Assembly: GCA_030949325.1 (NCBI GenBank)
Contig: JAUZSQ010000001.1
Location: forward strand, 1 to 38,975
Length of the DNA stretch: 38,975 bases
Reading direction: 5' to 3'
From: Sulfurovum sp.
GTDB lineage: Bacteria; Campylobacterota; Campylobacteria; Campylobacterales; Sulfurovaceae
Part shown: positions 28,911 through 37,626 of the stretch, one piece after another
Numbering within the stretch: the first letter of the stretch is position 1
Layout: each line of letters opens with the position of its first letter
Notes under the pieces: model-generated
Told to the model about the DNA's origin: nothing
Database searches by the model: none
What the model saw: only the letters and a program-made list of their open reading frames with translations
Translations under genes and position numbers: made by a program

Positions 28911-30309
28911 CATACCTTTCTACACAACTCAAAGTTCCATGCCCATCATATCCCCGATTTGCTCTTTAAAAGCAAAAAGAGCCTCAACATCGTAAATACT
29001 TAAAACATTCATCATCTTCATAAAAACCCAAAGACCTGATAGTAAAGCAGGTGTTGTAAATTCTTTGTTCTTTTCAATAAGTCGTCCTGAGAGTTGCACT
29101 AAAAACTTTCTAACAGCAGGAGCATTTTTTTCTTCCGAACGCTCAATCTTCCAAACAAACAATGTAGCATAGGAGACCACGAGAAGTCTTCTAAACAGAG
29201 CCATTGGAGTTTCTTGTTGCCAACTTTCAAGATTAAATCCAGAAGATTTTAGAAGTTTGAAATAGCTTTCTATTTTCCATCTATGATAATACCAAGTACC
29301 AATAGTTGAGGCTGTGACCTCTTTGGGAACATTGCTCAAAAGCATCCATTGGGCAACAATATTATTGTCTTCATCAACCAATCTCTCCACCACAAACCTT
29401 GCCTTAATACTTTTTCCTTCTGTGAAGATAGTTTTTCGCTTACCGTCCTCGTCAAGTACTGATTTGGTGGCATCTCTTTTTATAGTTACCTCTATTTCAT
29501 TGACAAATATCTTCACTTTTTGCATCTTTTTATCCACTTTATATTTAATGGTTTTAAGGTAGCTTCCTAGCGTTAATTCTTTTGCTAAATCTCCTTGTTT
29601 TACCTCTCTATCCTCGTCAGGCAGGTAAACTTTGTGATTTGATTTAGCTCGAATCAGATAGCACCAAGCATTAGCTTCATACTCTCTCATTAAGGCTACA
29701 CTATCTCCTTCTCGGTCAATAATATCAACCAACTCTTTTTCAAACTTATAATTTTCTCGTATGTATTTACTTCTTTGAATCAACTCCTCTAAATGCGTTA
29801 AGTTTGTATCAATATTGCTATCATAAGTTGAGTATATCTTCTCACTTGTTGCTAAGTTTTGGGCTAAGGCACCCAAAGGATTTCCTTTCTCATCCATTGC
29901 CAATGAACCTTGCAAATCATAGCCTATTTGTTTCGCATTCCCTTTCTTATTCTTAGTCACAAGTTCCTGTTTCTTTGTATGCTTTTTATAGTCCAAATGT
30001 GACCAATCATAGGCTACCAAGGTATAGTTACCTACTCTTTTGTTACTTTGCTCTACCACTTCTTCTATGATTGGGTCATTGAGTGAGGGAATTGTTACTT
30101 CTTCATTATTATAAAATCGCCATGACGCTTGGACTTGACTCCATCCATCTGTCTCCAATACTAGGTTCATTCCACTTTGGCTTCTATGTTTTGTATTCAT
30201 CTCACCTCTTACTAACTTCTCGTGTCTTTTTTTAGTCTTTTATTCATGTCTTTTCTTTTACTTGAATAATAGCACTTTTTCTTTTAGGTTAGTTGTGTAG
30301 AAAGGTATG
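28911..30309 (-). mobile_element. IS4-family insertion sequence, copy A (1,399 bp, intact)
   Basis: Inverted ends CATACCTTTCTACACAACT at 28911 and AGTTGTGTAGAAAGGTATG ending at 30309 are perfect over 19 bp. The element holds one transposase gene. Flanking octamers are GTTTATAC (left) and GTTTTAAG (right); they share only GTTT at the start, so there is no clean target duplication. Copy B at 32299 has a perfect one. Loss of the duplication suggests an adjacent deletion or recombination between copies. It truncates the gene to its left and ends 107 bp before the DUF3015 gene. Confidence 0.93.
28929..30200 (-). CDS. IS4-family DDE transposase (copy A, intact)
   Basis: 423 residues, unbroken. The family signature Y-x2-R-x3-E-x6-K is present at YYHRWKIESYFKLLK, where the Glu is the third catalytic acidic residue. 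DWSHLDYKKHTK supplies the first Asp region and IDREGDSVALM the second. GTWYYHRWKIES and HLDYK identify a DDE_Tnp_1-type enzyme. It cuts and pastes the element by recognising the 19-bp ends. The intact state makes this the probable source of transposase for both copies. Confidence 0.93.
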   Translation of the reverse strand: MNTKHRSQSGMNLVLETDGWSQVQASWRFYNNEEVTIPSLNDPIIEEVVEQSNKRVGNYTLVAYDWSHLDYKKHTKKQELVTKNKKGNAKQIGYDLQGSLAMDEKGNPLGALAQNLATSEKIYSTYDSNIDTNLTHLEELIQRSKYIRENYKFEKELVDIIDREGDSVALMREYEANAWCYLIRAKSNHKVYLPDEDREVKQGDLAKELTLGSYLKTIKYKVDKKMQKVKIFVNEIEVTIKRDATKSVLDEDGKRKTIFTEGKSIKARFVVERLVDEDNNIVAQWMLLSNVPKEVTASTIGTWYYHRWKIESYFKLLKSSGFNLESWQQETPMALFRRLLVVSYATLFVWKIERSEEKNAPAVRKFLVQLSGRLIEKNKEFTTPALLSGLWVFMKMMNVLSIYDVEALFAFKEQIGDMMGMEL

Positions 30310-30416
30310 GTTTTAAGTGTGCACTACTTTTAGGGGGTTGGGGAGGATGCCTATAAAACCTTAAATATATTTTTCTATGCTAAAATTTACGACAATTTTA
30401 TAAAAAGGAATTAAAA

Positions 30417-30854
30417 ATGAAAAAGACTCTTATCGCACTAAGTATAGCAATGTATAGTATAATGACACCACAAGCTGAGGCACGTTCACTAGAAAAGATT
30501 TTAACAGAATGTGGTATTGGGGGAATACTCTTTAAGGAAGTACCAGCACTAGCAGCTCTTTCTAATGTTATTTGGGATTTAGGTACAACAGCCACTCTTT
30601 CTGACCTCTCAAGTAAAGAAGGGTGTAAAGGGAAAAGTGCAAAAATTGCAATGCTTATTGGACATACTTATGATAACCTTGAAACTGAAATAGCCGAAGG
30701 TAAAGGAAAACATATAAATACTCTGGCATCACTTTCAGATAAAAGTACATCAGAAATTAGAGAAGATTTTTCTAAAGTTGTTGCTTCAAAAGAATATAGT
30801 AGTATGAATAAAATTGAAAAAGCTGATAGCCTATTTCAAATTACTGCAGAGTAA
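30417..30854 (+). CDS. DUF3015-family secreted protein
   Basis: An intact 145-residue protein with a signal peptide (MKKTLIALSIAMYSIMTPQA, cleavage after EA or RS). The mature part has CGIGGILFKE, ALSNVIWDLGTTATLSDLSS and GCKGKSAKIA, matching the conserved blocks of DUF3015, with two Cys that could bridge. Periplasmic or envelope function is unknown. AAGGA lies 9 bases before the ATG. It is the first gene of a locus whose next members are DUF4105 and an S41 protease; the IS200-type element separates it from DUF4105. That grouping is known from other proteobacteria in my recollection. Confidence 0.82.
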   Translation: MKKTLIALSIAMYSIMTPQAEARSLEKILTECGIGGILFKEVPALAALSNVIWDLGTTATLSDLSSKEGCKGKSAKIAMLIGHTYDNLETEIAEGKGKHINTLASLSDKSTSEIREDFSKVVASKEYSSMNKIEKADSLFQITAE

Positions 30855-30880
30855 GAAAAAGGGATAACTCCCTTTTTCTT
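30853..30880 (+). terminator. Rho-independent terminator after DUF3015
   Basis: AAGAAAAAGGG and CCCTTTTTCTT form a perfect 11-bp stem with a 6-nt loop (ATAACT), starting at the stop codon. The T-rich right arm acts as the terminating tract. The A/T-rich arms would work in both directions. Confidence 0.8.
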
Positions 30881-30904
30881 CTACAGAATATGAAATTTAT
30901 TTAT

Positions 30905-31500
30905 TGTCCTAGTCACGCTAGTCAAAACTATGCACTTTAGTGCAAGGCTTTAGCTTCTAGGAATGTGTTAAAAGTTAGAATGTGGAATGAGAAATGGAAA
31001 TCACACAATAAGCCAAATACAAGTACATATAGTATGGGTAACAAAATATAGGTATGGAGTTTTGAAAGGTGATATACAAAAAGCGATGCAGAGAGATAAT
31101 TATACAAATATGTGATGCCGAAGATATTAGAATATTAAAGGGAGTGGTAAGTAAAGACCATGTCCATATGCATATAGAGTATCCTCCAAAAGTGTCAGTG
31201 AGTGATATAGTAAAGAAGTTAAAAGGACGAAGTTCAAGAAAGTTACAGGAAGAGTTTAAAGAACTATCAAAAAAACAATATTGGGGAAAGCATTTTTTTG
31301 GGCGATAGGATATGGAGCATGGAGTACGGGAAATGTAAGTCAAGAGATGGTTAATGAGTATCTTGAACATCATAGAAATCCATCAAATAAAGATTTAGCT
31401 AATATGATATTGGAATAAGAGAGGAAAGTAATCTACGCGTCAGCTAGGACTTTCAGTCCGTTACACTCAACCTATGTACTTTTAGTGCATAGTGGTTGAG
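30905..31500 (+). mobile_element. IS200/IS605-type element (single TnpA gene)
   Basis: A Y1 transposase gene is flanked by imperfect stem-loops. The right end holds CTCAACCTATGTAC at 31466 and GTGCATAGTGGTTGAG ending at 31500. The left side holds CTATGCACTTTAGTGC near 30927. Such end hairpins and the absence of inverted ends or target duplication fit IS200/IS605. The exact left boundary is not clear. The right hairpin abuts the DUF4105 coding region. Confidence 0.75.
30987..31418 (+). CDS. IS200/IS605-family TnpA transposase (frameshifted)
   Basis: About 143 residues. ISQIQVHIVWVTKYRYGVLK is the usual TnpA opening. DHVHMHIEYPPKVSVSDIV holds the HUH-type metal-binding histidines. KLKGRSSRKLQEEF follows. 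A frame change near 31308 leads to GYGAWSTGNVSQEMVNEYLE, where the Tyr nucleophile lies in a region similar to the usual GYFVSTVG. Another break is near 31085. It works on single-stranded DNA at the element's hairpin ends. No TnpB is present. Confidence 0.85.
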
Positions 31501-32052
31501 TTATTTATTCTATACTTCTCTTACTCTTCTTATGCACAAAATCACCCTAGTTATAATTTAGCAGAAATAGCTAAAAAATCTATTTGGCTAAACTTATTAC
31601 ATTATGATAAAAATACACAAACAAGTACTATATTAAATAAAGATTTTTTTTTAAATCCTAAGGGAAACTTTGAACCTAAAAGTGAATTACTCTCTAGTAT
31701 TCATGAATATAAGAAGAATAATATACAAATAATATGTAGATTCCCAGCACGGTTTTATTGGCTCTCCAAACAATTAAATTGGATAGATTATCCACAAAAA
31801 AATTCACGCTGTAAAGAATATAAAAATTGGAATCTCATACAAGATTCGAACTCCTTAAGTGTATTTTTTGTGAGTGGTTTTTTAGGTAATCCTGCTTCTG
31901 CCTTTGGTCATTCTTTTTTCAAACTCAATAAAGAAAACCAAAATAATTTATTAGATTCAACCATCAGTTATGGGGCAAAACTTCCAAAAAAATATACGAT
32001 GATATCTTATATTTATAATGGTATTATCGGTGGTTATGTCAGCTCTTTATAC

Positions 32053-32175
32053 CAATACCTTAGCCAATTTGTATTTTTACTAAAAAATAGCTATTTTCTT
32101 CTTCTCTAACCCTCCTATTTACGGGAAGTTTGAACTTTTCAAAATATGCTCATTTTCATTTTGGCGAAGGTATTG
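32053..32175 (+). mobile_element. MITE-like element, copy 2 (inside DUF4105)
   Basis: A 123-bp element with ends CAATACCTTAGCCAA and TTGGCGAAGGTATTG, 15-bp inverted repeats with one mismatch. TTATAC flanks both sides (left 32047-32052, right 32176-32181 by reading), consistent with a 6-bp target duplication. The body has no coding capacity. It shifts the reading frame of the gene it sits in. Confidence 0.85.
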
Positions 32176-32298
32176 TTATACAGATAAATATTATTATTTA
32201 GACAATATGACTTATTCCAATCATGAATTTAGAGAGATGTGGGAATATAAACTCAATTTAACAGCTGAAGAACAAGCTTTGTTTTATAGACATTTATG

Positions 32299-33696
32299 CA
32301 TACCTTTCTACACAACTAACTCAAAAGAAAAAGTGCTATTATACAAGTAAAAGAAAAGACATGAATAAAAGACTAAAAAAAGATATGAGAAGTTAGTAAG
32401 AGGTGAGATGAATACAAAACATAAAAGCCAAAGTGGAATGAACCTAGTATTGGAGACAGATGGATGGAGTCAAGTCCAAGCATCATGGCGATTTTATAAT
32501 AATGAAGAAGTAACAATTCCTCACTCAATGACCCCATCATAGCAGAGGTAGTAGAGGAAAGTAATAAAAGAGTAGGTAACTATACCTTGGTAGCCTATGA
32601 TTGGTCACATTTGGACTATAAAAAGCATACAAAGAAACAGGAACTTGTGACTAAGAATAAGAAAGGGAATGCGAAACAGATAGGGTATGATTTGCAAGGT
32701 TCATTGGCAATGGATGAGAAAGGAAATCCTTTGGGTGCCTTAGCCCAAAAACTTGGCAACAAGTGAGAAGATATACTCCACTTATGATAGCAATATTGAT
32801 ACAGACTTAACGCATTTAGAGGAGTTGGTTCAAAGAACTAAATACATACGAGAAAATTATAAGTTTGAAAAAGAGTTGGTTGATATTATTGACAGAGAAG
32901 GAGATAGTGTAGCCTTAATGAGAGAGTATGAAGCCAATGGTTGGTGCTATCTGATTCGAGCTAAATCAAATCACAAAGTTTACCTGCCTGACGAGGATAG
33001 AGAGGTAAAACAAGGAGATTTGGCAAAAGAATTAACGCTAGGAAGCTACCTTAAAACCATTAAATATAAAGTGGATAAAAAAGATGCAAAAGGTGAAGAT
33101 ATTTGTCAATGAAATAGAAGTGAATATACGAAGAGATGCCACCAAATCAGTACTTGACGAGGACGGTAAGCGAAAACTATCTTCACAGCAGGAGAGAGTA
33201 TTAAGGCAAGGTTTGTGGTGGAGAGATTGGTTGATGAAGACAATAATATTGTTGCCCAATGGATGCTTTTGAGCAATGTTCCCAAAGAGGTCACAGCCAC
33301 AACTATTGGTACTTGGTATTATCATAGATGGAAAATAGAAAGCTATTTTAAACTTCTAAAATCTTCTGGATTTAATCTTGAAAGTTGGCAACAAGAAACT
33401 CCAATGGCTCTGTTTAGAAGACTTCTTGTGGTCTCGTATGCTACATTGTTTGTTTGGAAGATTGAGCGTTCGGAAGAGAAAATGCTCCTGCTGTTAGAAA
33501 GTTTTTAGTGCAACTCTCAGGACGACTTATTGAAAAGAACAAAGAATTTACAACACCTGCTTTACTATCAGGTCTTTGGGTTTTTATGAAGATGATGAAT
33601 GTTTTAAAGATTCTACGATGTTGAATCTCTTTTTGCTTTTAAAGAGCAAATCGGGATATGATGGGCATGGAACTTTGAGTTGTGTAGAAAGGTATG
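32299..33696 (+). mobile_element. IS4-family insertion sequence, copy B (1,398 bp, broken transposase)
   Basis: It has the same 19-bp inverted ends as copy A, in opposite orientation. A perfect 8-bp duplication CATTTATG flanks it (32291-32298 and 33697-33704), dating it as a simple insertion into the DUF4105 gene. It differs from copy A by scattered substitutions (for example GAAGTGGTAGAGC versus GAGGTAGTAGAGG), so it is not a very recent duplicate. Confidence 0.95.
32408..33678 (+). pseudogene. IS4-family transposase, copy B (frameshifted)
   Basis: Collinear with the 423-residue transposase of copy A over its full length. Breaks include a missing C near 32520 (CC instead of CCC), an extra A near 32748, changes near 33084 and 33180, and losses near 33480 and 33606. 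The YYHRWKIESYFKLLK catalytic signature is intact in one frame. Substitutions in the frames preserve or conservatively change residues (PIIAEVVEESN versus PIIEEVVEQSN), showing that the sequence evolved as coding DNA before the indels arose or were introduced. Confidence 0.88.
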
Positions 33697-35117
33697 CATT
33701 TATGGGAATTACGAAAGATAGATTTCCAATATTTTTTCTTTAATCGTAATTGTGGATATATGGTCTCTAAACTCCTTGAATTAATTATTAATGAGAGATT
33801 TATAGAAGATAATAATTTTCTATATGCTCCTATAGAAACTTTTAATATTCTCATAAAACATCCTTCAAAAATCGAAAAGATTATATATCATCCTTCTGCA
33901 CAACAAAATATTTATGCCTTTTATGATGGATTAAAGCTAGAGGAAAAAATAACTATCAATACGATGATGGATTCTGTAGAAAATATCACTTTATTTCAAA
34001 AAAATGTATCTAAAATGAGAGAAATAAAATTACTTGATTTTTTACTAGAATTTTATACCTATAAACTACAAAATATAGATAAGAGTTCTTCTGAATATAT
34101 GAAGGCTAGACAAGAGAAACATATAATCCTTCTTCAAAGGTTTAAATTTCCTGTAGAGACTTATTCAAAAAAATTACCTAAAAATAAGCGTCCAATTACA
34201 GATACTAATAAGCCTACAATCTTTCAACTAGGACTAAAGAAGTATAAAAAAAATGATGTCTTAGAAATTTCCTATAGTCCATTTTCTATTGAAGATATAG
34301 GTTATAATACTTATTTTGGCGATAGATTAACACTTTTAGAAACACAGCTAGAGCTTAAAAAAAATAATATCTCATTGATAAAATTAGATTTAATTAAAAT
34401 TAGACGATTTAAAGACAGAAGAGTTTTCTTTTGATATTGAAGCTCCATGGTCTTGGAGTTTACATATTGGGACTCTAAAGCAAGAGAAACGAGATTATTT
34501 TGAAGTGTAGGCATAGGTTATACATGGAAAGTATTTGAAAACTATAAATTCTATTCTATGATAAATGCATCCTTACATTCACAAAATCAACATCAGCGTC
34601 TTTATCCTCATATAGGTTTATTTGGCAGATTTTAATCAGTTAAAATTTAATATAGAATATGGTAGAGAAAACATTTTTCAGAATACCATTACAGATGAAA
34701 AATAGAGTTAAGGTTGCAATATCAAAATATACAATGATGATAATGCTTTTTTTATAGCATTATCAAAACATGAAATAAATGCTCTATCTATAGGCTTGAA
34801 ATGGTATTTTTAAGCCTTAGAAATATACAAAAGAGTTCCCCTATTACTTTCTTTTAGTTATTTTTCTATCTGCTTGTGTCAAGACGAATCCTAAAAAAGT
34901 AGATTTAGTTGATAGTCTTATAGAAAAATACTATATTCAAAGTCATCAATCACAAAATACTTTAGATAAATATAGTTGTTTATTAGACAAATCAAAAAGT
35001 ACAGAATTAAAAAATAAATTAAAAGGAAACTATAAATCAACCTATTTTTTATCCCTAAAAGACAATATTCTCTATATCAAAATACGATTCTTTGATATAA
35101 CTGTTGTTTCTAGTATA

Positions 35118-35235
35118 CAATACCTTAGCCAATTTGTATTTTACTAAAAAAATAGCTATTTTCTTCTTCTCTAGCCCTCCCTATTTACGGGTTTGAACTT
35201 TTCAAAATATGCTCATTTTCATTTTATGAAGGTAT
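35118..35235 (+). mobile_element. MITE-like element, copy 3
   Basis: About 118 bp, beginning CAATACCTTAGCC and ending GAAGGTAT. It lacks the GGC of the right inverted end (TTTTATGAAGG). It is the left member of a head-to-tail pair inside the S41 gene. AGTAT occurs on both sides. Confidence 0.85.
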
Positions 35236-35241
35236 GAGTAT

Positions 35242-35364
35242 CAATACCTTAGCCAATTTGTATTTTTACTAAGAAATAGCTATTTTCTTCTTCTCTAACC
35301 CTCCTATTTACGGGGTTTGAACTTTTCAAAATATGCTCATTTTCATTTTGGCAGAAGGGTATTG
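35242..35364 (+). mobile_element. MITE-like element, copy 4
   Basis: 123 bp, almost identical to copy 2, with ends CAATACCTTAGCCAA and TTGGCAGAAGGGTATTG (two apparent inserted bases). A perfect GAGTAT lies on each side (35236-35241 and 35365-35370), the 6-bp target duplication. The left GAGTAT is also the junction with copy 3, so one element landed in the duplication of the other. Confidence 0.88.
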
Positions 35365-36090
35365 GAGTATAAGAAGAATATTAAAAACCCATGATAAGAG
35401 ACCTCATAGTATTATCTTAGACCTAAGAAATAATACGGGAGGTCTATTGGAAGAATCTATTAAATTGGTTGATTTATTTATAGAAAAAGGAATCATTCTT
35501 TATGAAAAGGATAGATTCAAAACCTATACTTATCATGCACATAAAAAAACAATATTTCCAAATATACCTTTAGTAATATTGGTTAATTCGCTTAGTGCAT
35601 CAGCTAGTGAGATTGTAGCAGGTTCATTACAACTCCATCAAAGAGCTATTCTCATAGGTACAAAAACTTTTGGTAAAAGTGCAATACAAGATGTGATACC
35701 TATAGACAAAGATGAAGTAATTAAACTCACTGTCTCAAAATACCTTCTATCAGATAAAAAAGATATTGAGAATGAGGGTATTCAACCTGATTTTTCTTTT
35801 AAAAATTCTCAATTAATATTAAATTCTAATAAAAATAAACCAAAATATATCTATCAAAAAATATATGATTCAAAGCCTTACTTCAAATATAATACAAGTG
35901 TTGATAATATTTTAAATTTAGCTGTCTATATTTTAAAGTTGTGAGTTTGAGTTTGTGAGTTATATTAGGGTCAGTCGCCACGCTAACAAACTACAAATAA
36001 AGTAGTAACGATACGCAACCAATAAGAATATTGTTGAGATATATAATGTTCTCCCCTTGTATTTTTTATTATATCAATATATAAGAGTAA

Positions 36091-36120
36091 TTGGCTTTGG
36101 CTAAGGTATTTCGCTATAAT
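36091..36120 (+). promoter_or_regulatory. Probable promoter of the gcv operon
   Basis: TTGGCT (36091-36096) and TATAAT (36115-36120) are 18 bp apart, 36 bases before the gcvT ATG. Bases 36097-36110 (TTGGCTAAGGTATT) equal 14 of the 15 bases of the MITE inverted end. No glycine riboswitch-like structure was seen in the 210 bp between the S41 gene and gcvT; the rest of that gap is AT-rich and featureless. Confidence 0.5.
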
Positions 36121-36155
36121 GTCGGAATTTTAATATTATAAGCAAAGGCTTTTAA

Positions 36156-37226
36156 ATGCAAGAACTACTAAAAACCCCACTGTATGAGAGACAACAAGCA
36201 CTAAAAACAAAAAATGTGAGTTTTTGTGGTTGGGATATGCCTATACAATTTGATGGGATTATCGCAGAACATGGTCACTGTAGAAATGATGTGGCATTAT
36301 TTGACACTTCTCATATGGGAGAGTTTTTCTTTAAAGGGTGACATTGTGACCTCTGGTATGAATGAAGCTACTTCTGTAAATATTGAAGCATTGGCGATTG
36401 GTAAATGTAAATATGGTTTTTGCTCAACGAAGCAGGTGGGGTCATTGATGATTTGATTATTTATAGATTAAGCGATGATGAGTTGATGATTGTTGTTAAT
36501 GCTTCAACGAGAGAAAATGATTTAAAAGTCTTAAAAGAAAGAATCTCTAACGCAACACTCGAAGATAAATCTATGGCGTATGCCAAACTTGATGTGCAAG
36601 GACCTAAATCTAAAGAGATTTTAGCCAAGTATTTTGATGTTGATTTAGACAGCTTAGGCTTTTTCTCATTTGTGCAAACTAAAGTATTTGACAGTGAGTG
36701 TTTACTTAGTCGTACTGGATATACAGGGGAACTGGGTTATGAGCTTTATATTGATGCAGAAACATCAGTAAAGCTTTGGGATGCTTTACTGGCTGACGGA
36801 GCAAAACCAGCAGGACTGGGTTCAAGAGATATTTTGAGACTTGAAATGGGTTATAGCCTTTATGGTAATGATTTGAGTGAAACGATTACACCTCTTGAAG
36901 CCAATCTAGGAAAGTTTGTGAATCTCAAAAGAGAGTATTTTGGAAAAGATGCTTTAGCCAAACAAAAGAGTGAGGGTTTAACAAGAATCTTATTGCCTTT
37001 TAAAACCACGACAAGAAGAAGTGCAAGAAAAGACTTTGAAGTGTATCAAAATGACAAAAAAGTAGGTTTTGTCACTTCGGGTGCATTTTCACCTATTTTA
37101 AATGTAGGTGTAGGACTTGCGATGATAGATATTGAAGGTTTTGATAAAAGTCAAAGTATAGAGCTAAGAGATACACGTTCAAGTATTGAAGCAAATATCG
37201 TTAGCTTACCATTTATTACAAAATAA
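36156..37226 (+). CDS. gcvT: Glycine cleavage system T protein, aminomethyltransferase (two frameshifts)
   Basis: It transfers the methylene carbon from the aminomethyl-lipoyl H protein to tetrahydrofolate, releasing ammonia. About 356 residues. [20 protein letters not shown] and [13 protein letters not shown] are the usual N-terminal blocks. [20 protein letters not shown] follows, then [16 protein letters not shown] (folate site region), then [18 protein letters not shown] and [19 protein letters not shown]. Breaks lie at about 36337 (AAAGGGTG) and 36420 (GGTTTTTGCTC). First gene of the operon. Confidence 0.95.
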
Positions 37227-37252
37227 AATTTAAATTGAAGAAGGAAAAAAAG

Positions 37253-37618
37253 ATGAAAAAATTTAGTGAATCACATGAATGGGTAGAGATAGAAGGGGAG
37301 GTGGCAAGTGTTGGTATATCTTCGTATGCCGTGGAACAATTAGGCGATATTACCTTTATGGAACTCCCTGACCTTGATATGGAACTCTCAAAAGGTGAAA
37401 GTGCTGCATTTGTTGAGTCTGTTAAAGCGGCTTCTGATATTTATACACCTATTTCTGGAACGGTTATTGGGGTAAATGAAGACTTGTTAGAGGCTCCTGA
37501 AGCTTTAAATGCCGATGCTGAAGGTACTTTTATTTTTAAATTAAAAGTCTCAGATGTAAGTGAACTGGACTCTATGATGTCTCAAGAAGCGTACGATACA
37601 TATAAAGAAACTTTGTAG
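37253..37618 (+). CDS. gcvH: Glycine cleavage system H protein
   Basis: An intact lipoyl carrier of 121 residues from the ATG at 37253, which follows AGAAGGAAAAAAAG; an in-frame ATG at 37235 overlaps that ribosome site and is less likely. FSESHEWVEIEGEVASVGIS is the family start. Lys58 in FVESVKAASDIYTPISG is the lipoylation site. It shuttles the aminomethyl group between P, T and L proteins. 26 bp after gcvT and 8 bp before gcvPA. Confidence 0.96.
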   Translation: MKKFSESHEWVEIEGEVASVGISSYAVEQLGDITFMELPDLDMELSKGESAAFVESVKAASDIYTPISGTVIGVNEDLLEAPEALNADAEGTFIFKLKVSDVSELDSMMSQEAYDTYKETL

Positions 37619-37626
37619 GAAATTAG

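Larger units (their letters stand above)
31492..34813 (+). pseudogene. DUF4105 outer-membrane-associated protein, split by a MITE and an IS4 copy
   Basis: Three host segments of one gene are visible. 31492-32052 encodes the start (FILYFSYSSYAQNHPSYNLA, the tail of a signal peptide), then FVSGFLGNPASAFGHSFFKL. 32176-32298 has DKYYYLDNMTYSNHEFREMW. 33697-34813 has FQYFFFNRNCGYMVSKLLEL, a long helical region and a C-terminal part ending in ALSIGLKWYF, which alternates like a beta-barrel. NPASAFGH and FFFNRNCGY are DUF4105 hallmarks. The first residues of the signal peptide are lost to the IS200 right end, whose sequence supplies the apparent GTG start. Minor indels occur from 34410 onwards. The gene cannot make its normal product. 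Confidence 0.75.
34825..35944 (+). pseudogene. S41-family (C-terminal processing) peptidase lipoprotein, interrupted by two MITEs
   Basis: The N-terminal part, in the frame of YYFLLVIFLSACVKTN, has a lipobox (LSAC), so a lipoprotein; its start codon is not visible and probably lost to an indel near 34820. The protein reads on to FDITVVSSI at 35117, where two MITE copies intervene. After 35364 it resumes with HSIILDLRNNTGGLLEESIK, NSLSASASEIVAG (catalytic Ser) and TKTFGKSAIQDVIPI (catalytic Lys), the S41 Ser/Lys dyad. Ends at the TGA 35942. No PDZ domain was seen in what remains. It follows DUF4105 by about 10 bp and likely belongs to the same locus. Confidence 0.75.

Noticed and set aside
28911-30309. 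IS4 element as the parent of the MITE-like copies
   Set aside because: Inverted ends differ beyond the first bases and target duplications are 8 bp versus 6 bp.
35945-36155. Glycine riboswitch upstream of gcvT
   Set aside because: No conserved glycine aptamer core or tandem stem pattern was seen; only a promoter-like pair of boxes.
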